A stretch of DNA of 64,000 bases from Dromiciops gliroides (GCF_019393635.1 NC_057863.1:312501-376500), one strand, 5' to 3'. Positions 1-13,367 are shown, counted from the stretch's first letter. Numbers and translations: made by a program. Notes: a model not told the origin generated them from the sequence alone.

Positions 1-2014
1 GGTGGGCAAAGAGTCCAAAATGAGACTTCTGTTGGGTGAGGACAAGAATATGGAAGTTGGGGCAGGGAGTTTACAATGTCTTCAGGCCATTCTAGTGGAC
101 AAGTGTGATGGGCAGCTGGCAGTCAGCCAAGAGGGAAGGGCTGGATAAGCAGAGCTAAGAACCCCCTTCCTAGAGAGGATCACTGAGAACAGTGCCCTGT
201 AAAAGGTGGTTTCATCTGGGACTTGTGGGGGGGGGGGTGGAGACTGTAAGAAGAGGAGAAAACAAGGCAAGGGTGATGACAGGACGTTTTAAAGTCGATT
301 TTATTTTCAGCTCTGAATTTTCTCTCCCCACCACCCAGGGAAAAACAAAAACCATTCCAGACACACAGTCATGCACATTAGCCACATCCACAAAAGAGAA
401 AGTCTCAGGCTGCCCTCTGACAGGTTTCATCATAAATCCTCTGGAATTGCGTTGACTAAAGTTCCTGGCACATCGTAGGTGCAATATAAATGCTATTGAA
501 GGATTGGCAGTCACAGTGAGGACAAAGAACAGGGTTTAGGATTGCTAGGCAGAGGGAGAAGAGACTGTGATCAGATAAGGGAATCTCATGGTGCAATTGT
601 GGGTGAAGGCAAGATGGAAGGTATGGCCAATCTGAGTGTGCCTGACGTTGACTGGAGTCAGAGTTCAGGGGAAGTGAGTCAAGGAGAACCCCCCACCCCA
701 CCCCAGCTGGAGAGAAAGACTGTGAGCTGAGCATTGAACTCATTGACTCATTGAGGAGGAAAGGAGAGGATGAGGGAGAATAAGAAAGATGGCTAGATCT
801 GGAGGGGGGTGTTGGATGAACCTGGGCTCCAATGCCACCTTGAGTCTGAGCCACCATTTCAGCTACTAGGGTGCATACAAACCTCCCACCCTGGGGGTGA
901 AGATCCAAGGAGAGGTTCTGCCAACACAGATAATCCAGGCAGAAATCAGCCTGCATACCTATGTGCAGGCGCGTAGTTACCCAGGCATGGCGGTGCTTGC
1001 TCAGGGACTCTCAGCGGAATATTCAGCCCTCAAGGTGACCCTCCACAAGACCACTGAGGCCTGCCCAAGACCAGAACCTGGGCCCAGGCCTCTCTGCTCC
1101 AATCAATTCATCAACAGGCATTTATCCAGACCTGGTGAGACCTTGGCCAGGCACCAGGCCAAGTATCGGTAATACAAACCACAACTCAAAAGAGCCTACT
1201 CTTAAGAAGTTTACAGTCTAATGAGGAGTCCAGCAAGTATGGAAGGCTATGATGTTGGTCCAGTAAGTCAGACTCACCAAGAGTCATAAAATGCTGATAT
1301 CTTAAAGAGAGGAAAACAAGTGTCAATCAATGCATCTCAGCCAGTCTGCTTCAAATTAAGTGTGAAGTGTCCTAGAATCTTCAAGGATGCTGCACAGGAT
1401 GCTTAGTTATGCCTGAGACTGGAGGAAGGTGGGGAGGGGGGCCCATCCACTGATGGTCAGGCCTGCCCATCCACTGATGGTCAGGCCTGCCCTGGGAACC
1501 AGACACACTGGTTAAGGGCTCACTTCTCCAGCAGGAGCCCAGCAAAGATTCCCATCTGAGCCAAAGGGGAGGGAGTTCCATTTACTAGGAGCTGAGTAAC
1601 CCCTTTCCCCAGGATTCTGTAGGTACCACAAGGAGATGGTGTCAACCTTGGGAGAGCATTGTTTGTACCGGCTTTTCTTACTCTCCAATCTTAGGAAGTA
1701 TCCCGAGTGACTAAATGCCAACCAGCCCATAACCGTGGCAGGAGTCATAGTGCTAACCCACCCCCGCACCCCTGGCTGAGTCTCAGAGGCTGGGGAAGTG
1801 GAGGGGGCCAGTACAAAAGCAGAAAATGGGAGATGGAGGGAAGTAGAAGGAAGAAGCCTGGAAAGGTAAGAAGGGGTAGGGTGGTGATGTGTAGTGTGCA
1901 TTTCTGTAGCACTCACTGTGTGCCAGACCCTGTGCTAAAACATCCTCATTGTGGTGGTGTTTAGTCAAATCTGACCCAATTGCCTCACTAAAAAAAAAAA
2001 AAAAGAAAAACCAC
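1..2014. other. gene-free stretch
   Basis: No supported gene. It has MIR-class fragments at about 1100-1240 and 1890-1955 (characteristic 'tactgtgtgccaggc' and 'ttacagtctaatg' wording, degraded) and a perfect 24-bp tandem duplication at 1441-1488. The rest shows nothing I recognise. Confidence 0.6.
1441..1488. repeat. perfect 24-bp tandem duplication
   Basis: The unit starting GCCCATCCACTG is present twice, at 1441-1464 and 1465-1488, with no differences. This points to a recent slippage or duplication event. Confidence 0.95.
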
Positions 2015-2430
2015 TAGAGAGCAGAGGAATAAATGGAGGTTACTTTAAAATGACAATATTTATCTAAAACCATCAGCGAACATCATCTGTAATGGACACC
2101 TTCCCAATACAATCATGGGTTAAGCAAAGATGCCCGTTATCACCGCTATTATTTAATATTGACTAGAAATGTTAGCTATAGCAATAAGAGAAGAAAAAGA
2201 AACTAAAGGAATTAGAATAAGTAATGAGGAAACAAAACTATCACTCTTTGCAGATGATATGATTTTATACTTAGAAAATCCTAGAGAATCAACTAAAAAC
2301 TACATATTAACTTTAGCAAAGTTGCAGGATACAAAATAAACCCACATAAATCATCAGCATTTCAACATATTAACAACAAAGTCCAGCAACAAGAGATAGA
2401 AAGAAATTCCATTTAAAATAACTGTCAAAA
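2015..2430 (+). mobile_element. L1 ORF2 fragment (reverse transcriptase region)
   Basis: A translation by eye gives the L1 reverse-transcriptase motif [12 protein letters not shown], followed by the usual region after it, interrupted by stops. Both ends of the element are missing. It is a dead fragment in AT-rich sequence. Confidence 0.85.
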
Positions 2431-2559
2431 GGGAATGAGCAACAAGGTCAGCTCTTCACCTAAGTAAAGACACTTTGGCTACTGTGCGTAGGATCTTGCC
2501 TAAGACTGGGTCAATCAATCTATCAAACATTAATAAGCAAGAGAGGTCATGGTATATAC

Positions 2560-2850
2560 CGTACTGGGCCTGGAGTCGGGAAGACCTGAGTTCAAATCCT
2601 GCCTCAGGCACTAAATAGTTGTGTGACCTTAGGTGAGAAACTTCACCTTTGTTTGCCTCGGTCTTCTCAAAGGTAAAATGGGGATCATGAGAGCACATCC
2701 CTCCCTGGGTTCTCTTGAGGATAAAATGAGGTCCTATCTGGAAGGCACACATGGGAGACATGACCATACATGCCAGTCATCACATACAAAGAAAAAGCCA
2801 AACTCTGTCCTCAAGGGGCTCCCATTGTAACAGAAGCAAAAACATGCACG
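2560..2850 (+). mobile_element. Mar1/MIR-class SINE remnant
   Basis: Contains the SINE wording 'ggagtcgggaagacctgag', 'ttcaaatcctgcctcaggc', 'tgtgtgacctt' and 'aaaatggggat'. It is diverged and has no clear poly(A) tail. Confidence 0.65.
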
Positions 2851-4559
2851 TCGACAGACAGACTCCAAAGGACGGAGGTAGCCAATGGCAGATGAACCTC
2901 TAGCTAGAGTCTCAGGTGGCTCTTCAGGCCATCCCCAACATGCCCAACATGCCCCACCCCCCTCCAGGAAGCTGCAGCTCAGGTCCTCTTCTGCATTCAA
3001 AGGGTGGCCAGACCCAAGACCCTGCCTTCAATCCAGGTCTTCAGAGAAAGCAGCTGCCCTGGCTTCTTCCCCTCCTATTCTTCAAGCTGGCCTTTGTTCT
3101 TAACCTTCTCTGCCTTTGGGCAAGGCTGATGGATTGCCCCACTTCTCCCCTTCTTTCCATACCAGGCTTCTGAGGCCTGGCCCTTTCTTCCTCCTCTTCC
3201 TGCTCCTCCCCTTCCTCCTGCCCTGTCTCTGTTGAGATCCTAAAAATCTCTCACTCCCCTGTGTCACCTCGTGACCTGGCAGAGGTCTGTATCCAGCCCT
3301 CCACCTGATGCCTCACTCCCATCTGCCTCCAGGATTGCTAGGGGACCTCCCACTCTGGGGCTTCTCTGCTGGCCAGACTGTAAACTTGAGGGCAGGAGCC
3401 ATCTTCCTCTTTTTGTACTATATCCCTACATTAGCACAATGTGGGGCACATCCTAAATGCTGAGTAAATGCTTGTTGATTGACTGATCAATTAACAGTTG
3501 CTGTGAAATTTATAAAGGTCCAGAGCAAAAAATAAAATTCATTTACGTGGTATAGTTAGGAAGTAAACTTTGCAAGTGTGTTGGGCAGCTGCACCTTGTT
3601 GCCATTTCACAGACCCCACAATTTGTGCCAGGCTTTCTGGATCCACTTGGGCAATCCACAGCCATACCCGCTGCAGCTCTGGGTAAACCCAACCACATTT
3701 CACCACGGCTTTCAACCCTCTGTTGGAATGGAGCTAAAAGAGCTCAGTGGCCACCGGGAGGCTGACAGCAGCTCTGTCCAGGACGCACCGTGAATAGCTG
3801 TGGTGTCTGGTGAGCCAGAGTAGCCTTTCAGTATGTTCTAGCTCTGATACTTTCATAACATGAATGGTTTATTCAGGCCTTTCAGCGAACAGCACCTCTT
3901 TCTGAGGCATACTCCCCAAACTTGTAAACTGGTCCTCACAAGGTTGTAGGTTGGGTCCTTGGAAAGTGGGGGGGGGTGACTGTGCTCAGGTTCAAAGGCA
4001 CACCAAGCATCCAGACTTCTAAAACTAAAGCTCATGAGCCCCTACCCATGAGCTTACTCAGAATAGTCAGTCAGTGGAAACAATTCCCTCAAAACAGAAG
4101 CATTTACTAAAATAACAAAGTAAGAACTACAGTATCAGTGGAAAGAGGGGGCACTCATTTCACTGGTACCACAAGGCCCTAAAGATCCTTTTTCTTCTCA
4201 TGGTGTTCTCATGCCACCTCTCCTCCCCAAGAGCAGCATGTCTGCTGAATGGGTCCCTTGGCTGGGTTCTCTGGCTCGGAGCATGCCACTGCTACTCTCT
4301 TTCCCCGAGTGTAACTTCTGCTCCCTAACTCAAACTCTCTCCTGGGCTGGAAGCTTCAGTTTTTACAGGCCAGCAGGAGTAGACTAGTTGTCCAGCCAGT
4401 GGCCCTTCTAATGCCTTCATTATGCATTAAGGGAGAGCAGGGTGTAGACCCTGCTGAGTGTTTCTGCTGCCAGGGACTGTTTCTTCACCTTTTAGGGGAT
4501 GAAGTTGTCCTTATGACACATCAGTTATTTGATGCTCTGTTCTGGGCAGATCGGCCGGA
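2851..4559. other. gene-free stretch with one L2 end
   Basis: No supported gene. 3375-3490 reads as an L2 3' end ('gtaaacttgagggcagg' through 'gtaaatgcttgttgattga'). The remainder shows no recognised feature. Confidence 0.55.
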
Positions 4560-5035
4560 GCTCAGTAAACTCTGGTGACTCCCTATTGCCTGCAGGAGCA
4601 AATACAGAATGCCGTTTTGCTTCGAAAGCCCTTCACAAGCTGCTTCTCCTCCCTGTCCAGTCTCCTGGCACCTGACTTCCCAATACATCCTCTTCCACCC
4701 AGCAACCCCAGCCCCTTGACTGCTCTAGACGCTCCTGTGCTCAGCTCTGGGCCCTTTCTCTGGCTGTCCCCTTGCCTGGAATGGTCTTCCTCATCCATTC
4801 TGACCGCTGCCCTCCCTGGCTTCCTCTATGCCCCAGCTAAAATCCCTTCTCCAACCCCTCATAATTCTGTGTCTGCCCTCCCAGTCACTGCCTATTTATC
4901 CTGTATGTAGCCTATTTGTACATATTGGTTAGCTTGTTTTCTCGCTGAGGGCAGGGACTGTCTTTTGATCCCCAGTGCTAAGCACAGTGCTTGGCAAACA
5001 GTAGATGCTTAATATTGACTGACCGACTGGATAAC
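4560..5035 (+). mobile_element. L2 LINE 3' end
   Basis: Carries the L2 landmarks in order: 'ggtgactccctattgcctgc', 'cccagctaaaatccctt', 'gggcagggactgtctt' and 'agtagatgcttaatattgac'. It is a 5'-truncated ancient LINE. Confidence 0.8.
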
Positions 5036-8000
5036 TGAAGTGCCCCAGCACTAGCCCCTCATGGCTCTGTGCCTGGATCATGTTTACACAACTGCCCATC
5101 TAGCTCCTCTTTCTGTCCAGGTGGTTTGTAGCACACTCTGATGACAAAATTGCTTCCATTTCTACTTCTCCTGCTTGGTCTCCACCTGGCCTCCCCGTTC
5201 CTTCCTATGCCTGGCTTCCCTCAGTTGAGTAAACCTTTTTAATACACAGTAAGAACATCTTCTCCCCAGCCCCCACTGACTCTTTGCCACCAATTAAAAT
5301 TAGACACATAGAGCCTTATTCCAACTCTGTGATACATATCTCTGAGGCCAAACTTGCTCCCTTGTGTTAGGGCCTCAAACTCCTCTCACTTGTTGCCTAA
5401 GGTATTTGTGTATGAATGGTAGGAGCCCACTGGCTTTTGGGGACCTGTGCGGTTCTGAATATCTCAACAATTCCTCTTGTGGCACTGTCACTAATTATGG
5501 GACTGCTCTGGGTGGGTGTCTAGGCTTCCAGCTACAGCCCTTTGGATTAGATCTGAAAGATGAAGACAAACATGCTTACCAGTCTGGGTCAGGTGCATTC
5601 CATCCCTGGCTAGCGCCTGCCATTGCCACAGTTCTAAGCCTCGGTTCCCAGACACCATCTTCTTAACTTGCTGTTCCCTCCCATAGCAATAGGAGAAGCT
5701 GCAGAGAGGTCACAGAGAAGGAGCACTGAAACAACCATCAGGCCCAGCCCCTAAAGCCTCACCGGCACCAGAGGCCAATTGCAGCCAAGTGATGGGGTCT
5801 GAGCTGTAAGGGTTTAATAAGGGAGTGACAGTGGGAAGAAGGAAGACAGAGAATGTTGTGGACCATTTCCAGGAGTTTAGCAGTAAGAGGGAGAGAGCTG
5901 GAGGATGACAGCATGAGATGGGAGAGCCACGTCCTGTGCTTTTGGTCTTTTAAAGGGTGGGCAAGACCTCGGCGTATTTGGAGTAAATGGTGGCGAAACA
6001 GAGAAGGGATGATTGGTTGGACAAGCTCCTGGGAAGATGGGAAGGGAGAGGCTGGCCTGGGTAAAGAGAAAGGTTGTCTTTTCCTCAGAGACAGGAATAA
6101 AAGAGGACAAAACGGGTGCTGATGGACACAATATGGGTGACTGAAGCTCCCAGTAGCTGACCTCTGTTTTGTCAATGAGGAGGGAGTTGGGGACGTCTAC
6201 TGAGGGGAGTGGAGGTATTAAAGAGAGAAGAAAAGGGGCCATCACCATGAGGACATGCCATGGTGGTGGATTTGGTCAGCATGGTGGTGTGCCTTTCTCT
6301 AGGGGAGCATGGAGGGCCACAAGCAGCAGCAGGCTGGGCAAAGATAGTGCCTCACAGACAGTTAAGGCTGTGAAGAGAGGGCCTTAGGCCACAGAAGGGG
6401 CGATGAAGAGGGAGAACAGGATGCAGAGGAATGAGGCAAAGGGAGAGATGGAAGGACAAGAGATGATGTCCAGAACTATGTGGGTCTGGGGTCTTGAAGA
6501 CCTAACAGTTACGAGTGATGCTGAGCTCTCAGAGAATGACCGCACCCACCTGTGTGCAGCTGAGGGCATGTGCCCACAAATACAAGAGGAGGGTCTGCAC
6601 TGGAGAAAAAGACCAACGTTCATGGTAGTGCATCCACCAAAGCCTGTTTCAGAGGCCAGAGAAACAGAAATCCTTAACAAGCAGAGGGGAGAACTATGCT
6701 TAGAACCTCCATTCCTATGCCCGGATCTGCCATGGGGCAGGGAGCCAGGCAGACTACTCAGAGGTTGGACACAGCTGCAAAGAGCCACAATCAATCATCT
6801 TTGGACCCCCAATTTTGGACTTTCATGCTTGCTAACTAATTGACCTGAGAAGCGTGGATGGCCCACGGAAGGACCTAAAAGAGGGTGGCCACATGAGGAG
6901 GAAGAGACAAGCATCTCAGACTGCGCTGGTGTCCACAGACAGATCCTGAAGGAAGGCACACAGACAAAGAAGAGGCCATGGAACAGGCTAAAGTCTCGGG
7001 GTTTTAAGCCGAGACTTAAACAACTGTCCCGGCACAGGGTGGGGGGGCCAGGAAGCTGTTGGGACAAGCAGTGCCCATAACTTGAGGCCTGTGGCTGCAT
7101 TGACAGGAGCCTTGTGTCCACCCCCAAAGGAAACATTGAAAGATGAAGAACTGACAGGTAGGGGGTGGGGGAGGGGTTGGGATGCAAGGCAGGAAAGAAA
7201 AGAGGCTTCACATGGGCCCTGGGGGCTCACACAAGTGCCAACCAAGCCCAGCCGTGTGGACCTTTAGGGAGAGGGAAGAGCAACAGGCAGCAGGAATCTC
7301 TTACAGGATGCCAAGCTGGCAGGGCCACAGGGAGCAGCCAGTTCAGTGGAATTTTGCAGACAAACAAACAGGCCCAGAGAGGGTCAGAGAGTCCCTCAAA
7401 TTTGCACAGACGGTACTTGGGCCAATAAGGCCGAATGCCACCATGCCTCTTGGGCCTCCATCCCCATGAAGAGCTGCTGTTCTGGCCCCTAGGGTGCCCT
7501 GGGACCAGGAGAGAAGGCCAAACCCTGGACCAAATCTCACCTCTTTTTTCATCTGTTCACCAGGCAACCATTTAAGCAATCTTCCTCCAGTGCCCCCATG
7601 TGGCATGGGCATGGGCTGGACCATGAGTAGCTGCCAGGCCCCTGCCCAGAAATCCTCTGGCCCAGATAGGCTTTGATCTTGCCGATTCTATCCTGGCAGA
7701 GGAGACTAAGAATCACATGTAGTCCAGTGATCCATGGGTGAGTAGATAAAGCCCAGGGGTGCTGGATCTTATCCATCTTGACATTTCCTGCTCAACACAA
7801 AGCCTGGAGAAGGATGGCAGGGAGGGCTAACGCACTGGAGGAAAGTCAGAATTGAGAGATATCTTCATCAGGCTGAGTCCAAGATGATGTTCAGTGGGGA
7901 TGAGAAAACATTCGGGAGCCAGGGACCAGAAGCTCTGCATGATGGGGCCACCAAGAAAGCAGGAGATCTTGGGCTGCATTTACTGGGGCGGAGTTTCCAG

Positions 8001-9377
8001 GAAGAGGCCCCCGAGGCTCTCACAGAACTCTGCCCTCATCAGACAACTGGGAGGGTGCGTGGCCTTGAGTCCATGTCACAGGATTGCTTTGGCCTGGGCC
8101 TCAGTGGCCGTTCTCAAGCACTCTGAGCAATTATGAACAACCGTGGCAGAGATGTTAGATCCAGGCCATTCTGCCCAAGGGTAGAACCAGGACCGTGAGG
8201 TCTGTTTGTGCTAAGTGCCCCAAATGAAATCCTTGCATCAGGGGGTGGGTTCCCCCTCGACGGGGGTCTCCAAGTAGAGGCCAGCCAACCCTCTACTGGG
8301 GATGGGCTGGATGAGGGTCGGCTGAGGTCCTTTCTTGTACTGAGCTTCTGTGACGGCACACAGAACTAAAGTTGTGGTCCTCTGCGTCCGAGGCTCAGGA
8401 AGCCCGGGATCCATGTCCGGAGAGGGATGCTGCCATGCAGACTGTATCTGCCACCAGAGAAGCAGCTCTGCCCACTGTGTGACCTTAGGCAAGTCACCTC
8501 CTGCCCATGGGCTTCCGAGCTGGACAAGATGACCTTCAAGGAACCTTCTGGCTCAACTCTGTGACCAAGGGCCTGGTGGGCAGAGAGAGCACTACAGGGG
8601 GTGGGAGGGAGGTGGGAGTGGGAGGGAAGGGCCCCAAAGCCATGTCTCTCAGCAAGCTGGGCTCAGTCTGAAATGGATGGCCCATGAAGCCTATTCTAAT
8701 CTGGGGAAAGAGAGGAACAAACACCAAAGCAGCCCCAGCCCCGAAGGAGCTCATGGTTGGAGAGACGGCACACAAACCCCCGACAGCCTGAACTAGAACG
8801 CTTTGTGAAGAGGGCAGGATTTTAGTTGACGCTTGAAGGAAGCCAGGTGGAGATGAGGAGGGAGAGTGTTGCAGGCATGGAGGGCATCTGGGGCTTCCAT
8901 GTCCTTCCGAGAGAAAGGTGGGGTGTATCTACTGAACCCCACACACCCCAGTGTCCCCCTCATGCTCACCAGCACAACCACGAAGACTGATCATTGGGCA
9001 CTCCAGCGTGATGATGAGGCTCGCGGGCTTCAGGGAAGGCACTTCTCTACTACCCTGACAAGAGAATGGTCAGCAGGGCTCACGTGCCTCCCTGGTAAAG
9101 AGAAAGGCTAATCGGGTCTGGGCAGAAGCATTCCTGGCCACATTCCGTGGGCATCCAAAAGCCACAAGAGCCTTCATTTCAGGGGATATTTGGTTCTCTC
9201 ATACCACAGTGCTCCAGCTAAGTCTTTGCAAAAAGACCACCAGGAAATTAATTGTAGCTTATGTACTATGACCAACATTAAACCTTATTACTTCCCCCCC
9301 AATTAAAAGCAAGTGAGAGAATAAAAGACTAACCCTATATGCCTGTTTCCCCTGGGTATAAAACATTTGTAAGAATC

Positions 9378-9381
<4 letters not shown>
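5036..9381. other. gene-free stretch
   Basis: No supported gene or intact element. MIR-like wording occurs near 7325-7430 and 8445-8575. The segments around 5790-6400 and 8790-8900 are purine-rich and look like old mammalian repeats I cannot name. Confidence 0.5.

Positions 9382-9415
<34 letters not shown>
9382..9415. repeat. (AC)n microsatellite
   Basis: Seventeen uninterrupted AC dinucleotides. Confidence 0.95.
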
Positions 9416-9418
<3 letters not shown>

Positions 9419-9479
9419 CTCTAACAAGCTGTTCCACAGCCTCTCACATTTTATCACCAATCTAGAGAATCACCACAAG

Positions 9480-10380
9480 AAATGACAAAATGAAAAACAA
9501 CTCAGAGTTTTCACCTCACCAGCAGCAATGAGCAAAGACAACACAAGAAAGGAATCCTCAGTGGTGGGAGGGGTGTGAATTGGTCTACCTATTGTGGAAA
9601 ACAATTTGGAAGTATATGAGGAAAAAGTCCATTAAGTGACATAGAGATCCCCATTGCCAGGCATAAACCCCAAATGATCCTAGACAGAAAAAAAGGCCCA
9701 TACACACCAAATATTACAGTACCTTTTTGGTAGCAAAGAACTAGAAACAGAGAAGGTCCCCATCCACTGGGGAACCAAGTAGTGGAACATAAAGGTTATG
9801 GGATATCACTGTGCCTCAAGGAACAACACATGAGGGACTCATAGAAACCTGGGAAGACTTTTGGGAACCCACAAAACAGCATTGAATAATCAATATCAGT
9901 TCTTTCTTTGGAGGTGGATAGTCTGCTTCATCATTAGTCCTTTGGGATTGTCTTGGATCATTGTATTGTTGAGAATGGTTCAGTCATTCACAGTTCTTCA
10001 TCCAACAATATGCTGTCTCTGTGCACAACATTCTCCTGGTTCTGCTCTCTTCACTCTACATCAGTTCATACAAGTCTTTCCAGGCCTTTCTGAAATCCTC
10101 CTGCTTGTCATTTCTTATAGCACAAGAATATTCCATCACCATCATATACCACAGTATGCGCAGTGGATGGGCATCCCTTTGATATTTAATTCTTAGCCAC
10201 CACAAAAAGAGCTGCTAGAAATATTTGGGTACAAATAGGTCTTTTTCTCCTTTTGGGGGATATCTTTGGCATGTGGTATTGCTGGGTCAAAGGGTATGCA
10301 CAGAACAGCACTGAATAAGACAAAGCGTGAGCCACTGGAACAACAACAATGTACATGGAAACGATGAGCTGCTCAAAACT
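9480..10380 (+). mobile_element. L1 3' portion, split by another L1
   Basis: Reads as the end of L1 ORF2 and the 3' UTR (for example 'gtgaattggtctacctattg', 'cccatccactggggaacc' and 'gaaacctgggaagac'). It is interrupted at 9890-10303 by an opposite-strand L1 piece with a 15-bp target-site duplication, after which the host element resumes at 10319. Confidence 0.7.
9890..10303 (-). mobile_element. L1 fragment inserted in L1, no 3' terminus
   Basis: Minus-strand L1 near the 3' end of ORF2 and the 3' UTR ('ttcttatagcacaagaatat', 'gccaccacaaaaagagctgc', 'ttgctgggtcaaagggtat'). Both flanks carry the duplication AACAGCATTGAATAA (9875-9889) / AACAGCACTGAATAA (10304-10318). The last part of the L1 3' UTR and the poly(A) tail are absent, although the target-site duplication is present. 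Confidence 0.75.
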
Positions 10381-10477
10381 GAGGATGGCAAACAAGCCCA
10401 GCCTTAGAGAGGAGACTGAAATGTGGGACTCCTGTCTCCCTCACTGGTTTGAAGAAGGAGGGGGCTAGGAGTGGGAA

Positions 10478-10480
10478 CAC

Positions 10481-10508
<28 letters not shown>
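10478..10508. repeat. (CA)n microsatellite
   Basis: About fifteen CA units. Confidence 0.95.
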
Positions 10509-10511
<3 letters not shown>

Positions 10512-11397
10512 ACAGTGCCCATTGCTTTTGCCGGACTGTTCTTTTCCTTGTTTAATCTTTATCAAATTGGGCAGGAGAGGCAGAGGGGGTATATTTGGAA
10601 GGGAATTTCAGTTCTGTTTAGACTGCCTCAGAATTATCCCAAAATAATTTTTGAGAACTTCCTTACTTCCTTCCTTCTCCCCTCCCTCCCTCCCTTCCTA
10701 CTAGTGGCAGCAGGTCTTTAAACAAAGGCTAAATACTGACCACTTGTCAGACAGACACAGTGCATACTAGCTATCCTGGGAAATGTTGTGGCTCTAGTTG
10801 GGGTCTGAATGGGGACTGGGGATCTAGACCAATTCTGAGCCAAGCATTTAATCTGTTGGGTAACAAGGCATTTCCACAGGATTTTGAACCAACAGTGGTA
10901 TGATCAAGAAGGGGACGTCAGTGAAAACATTTTACGTGTTGAAAAAGCACTAGGCAGTGTGTCAGATCTTGGTGACCTAGGGGAAGGATGCTGTGTTTGC
11001 AGCAAACCAGAAACAGCCATTTCCATGTCATGGGTCACAGACAGGACAGGCACGGTGCAGGCAGCATTCTGTCTGAGCACATTCCTGAAGCAGGAGGCTC
11101 ACCAGCCAGCCTCACCTCACTTCACCTCAGGCCTCCTTGCTGAGGGTTCACTTTCCAGAAAGAAAGAATCCTTGAGAGAAGGCCTGAAGATACAGAAACA
11201 CAAAAGAAGAGACAGAGAGTATGTCAGGAAGACAAGCCTGCCCCATGTACATCCCAGAGTACCGTCTTTCTATTGAACCTAAGACCAGAGTGGGGAATGC
11301 TGATAATAGAAGTGGGAGCTCAGAAAACTGGCATGGTGGCAAGGCCCTGCCAACCCTCCTTGAAAAGCAGGAGCGGAGTATCAAGAGAGAAGAGCAC
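10509..11397. other. gene-free stretch
   Basis: A short pyrimidine-rich tract lies at 10664-10702. No gene or assignable element is seen. Confidence 0.5.
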
Positions 11398-11548
11398 GGG
11401 GCAGCTAGGTGGCACAGTGGATAAAGCACTGGCCCTGGATTCAGGAGGACCTGAGTTCAAATCTGGCCTCAGACACTTGACACTTACTAGCTGTGTGACC
11501 CTGGGCAAGTCATTTAACCCTCATTACCCCACCAAAAAAAAAAAAAAA
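11398..11548 (+). mobile_element. tRNA-derived marsupial SINE
   Basis: Complete from the head GGGGCAGCTAGGTGGCACAG through the B-box-like GAGTTCAAATC and the 'ctgtgtgaccctgggcaagt' core to a poly(A) tail of about 15. Little diverged, so relatively young. Confidence 0.9.
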
Positions 11549-13224
11549 CCAGAGAGAGAGAAATGAGCGCCAGGGGAGCCACAAAGTGTCAGAGGGCCTT
11601 TGCCACAGCGTGAGCCCCATCGCGACCCCGGAAAAGGTTGGGGCGCGATGTTGTAGCATCCCAGGGGCCCAGTCATTCCATATGCTCCTTGCTGTCTTAG
11701 ACTCTGGATGCTAACAGTGCAAAGGGGCCAGAATTCCTTCAGTGCTGCTGTCTGTTGGGTAAAGGCGAGTGCTGCCGTTGGCACCTGGGATGAAATACTT
11801 GCTTAAATAAGGAGCCCATGAGCACAGGGTCTCAAGAAGGCCCTCCTGATGATTTCAAGTCAAAGGCAGAGGATGACAAGAACGCCAGGGGATGAGGAAC
11901 CAGGAGGCCTGTTGTGGGGATGCAGAGGCAAAATGAGGACCAGTCCCTGTCCTCAGAAAGCTTACATTCTATATAACTCATACGCAGCAGTATGAGGTCT
12001 ATAGAAAAGAACACAAAGTGTGCCCTAAGGGATCCAGAGCAGTGGTTTCAAGAAGGAAAACAGAGGCCCGTGCCCACACCAGGTGTGTGAGGGATGATGC
12101 CGCAGGCTCCTGCTGCAGCAAAAGGATGCAGCCTTGGAAGATTTGGAGGGAAAATCCCTGGCAGCTGCAGACACTGGAGGGAGGCAGGAAGACCCAGCTG
12201 TTAGGAGGCTGGTACAACAGACCAGGTGAGCAGATGAGGTCAAAGGACCTGTGTTAGGGTATAATATGTCAAGATTTATGGAAATCCACAAACCCAAGCA
12301 AGGAGGTCAAGGGACGACCAAGAGAGGCCGCAGAAGCAGAGTTCCAGGGGGCATCTATCACCCATGCCTTTAGCTCAGTAGGTCCCCTGCACTCTAGAAG
12401 AGCCCCTGAGGTGAGAACCTGAGCACAAGGATAGCAATGCAGAAAAGTCTGAGCTGTGCACCTGAGCCCAGGGGGGCTCAGTGAGGAAACTCCCCAGCAA
12501 ACTCATTTTACAAGTCGAGCACCACCAGGACCAGAGGCTGTGAGGGGTGGGACCCAAAGAAGGCACGTTTGAGGGGAAGAAGAGAGGAGCTGGCTTGTCC
12601 AGGATCACCCAGGTAGCAAACGATGGGTCTGGTGTGTGGGCCCAGGCTTTTCCTACAGCCCCACACTGCTGCTCAGGTTCGAGCCTAGAACAAGGGAGTC
12701 TTCCATTGCAAGTTAAGAACAAAGGGCTCTTTTAAATCTTTGTTAAGGGCACAGGACAACAAAGCAAACAGGAGCAAGGCCAGCCAGCACCATCAGAACT
12801 GTCAGAGGCCACAGTGCCTAAGAATTGGCACTGAAGAAGCGCTGCCTGAATGTGCTGGGCTGAATTCAAATCACAGGCTGGCAAATTTTGGACTTCTCTA
12901 TGAAAAAGCCAGCTTCTGAGCCAGAGAGAGATCACCAGGAACCAGCACCTCTCACCCCGAAGAGGGCTCAACGACCTCCCCTCACGGATAACTCATGGGG
13001 ACGCTGGCCTAGAAGTTGGCAGGGACTTGGACAAACAAGGAGACTCACAATGCTTATGATGGAAGGACTAATCGATGTCAAGCCCAGGATCTGTCCTGTG
13101 CTCCATTCTGAAAGCTTTCATCAGTGACTTAGGTGGGCAGAGATGGCATGCTCAGCAAACCAAGAAGGCTGGGGAGGGGTAGCTAATACAGTCAGGATCC
13201 AAAAAGGGTCCTTTCGACCAAGTC
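11549..13224. other. gene-free stretch
   Basis: No gene. MIR-class traces are near 11945-11985 ('cctcagaaagcttacattct') and 12585-12640. Nothing else is assignable. Confidence 0.5.
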
Positions 13225-13367
13225 TTTTTTTTTTTGCAGGGCAATGAGGGTTAAGTGACTTGTCCAGGGTCACACAGCTAGTGTCAAGTGTCTGAGACTG
13301 GATTTGAACTCAGGTTCTCCTGAATCCAGGGCCAGTTCTCTATCCACTGCACCACCTAGCTGCCCCC
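13225..13367 (-). mobile_element. tRNA-derived marsupial SINE
   Basis: Minus-strand copy of the common marsupial SINE: poly(T) at 13225, core at 13250-13300, head ending 'ccacctagctgccccc' at 13367. Confidence 0.9.

Noticed and set aside
11398-11470. tRNA gene in the SINE head
   Set aside because: The promoter-like boxes belong to a tRNA-derived SINE with a poly(A) tail and no foldable tRNA cloverleaf; the same holds for the other SINE copies.
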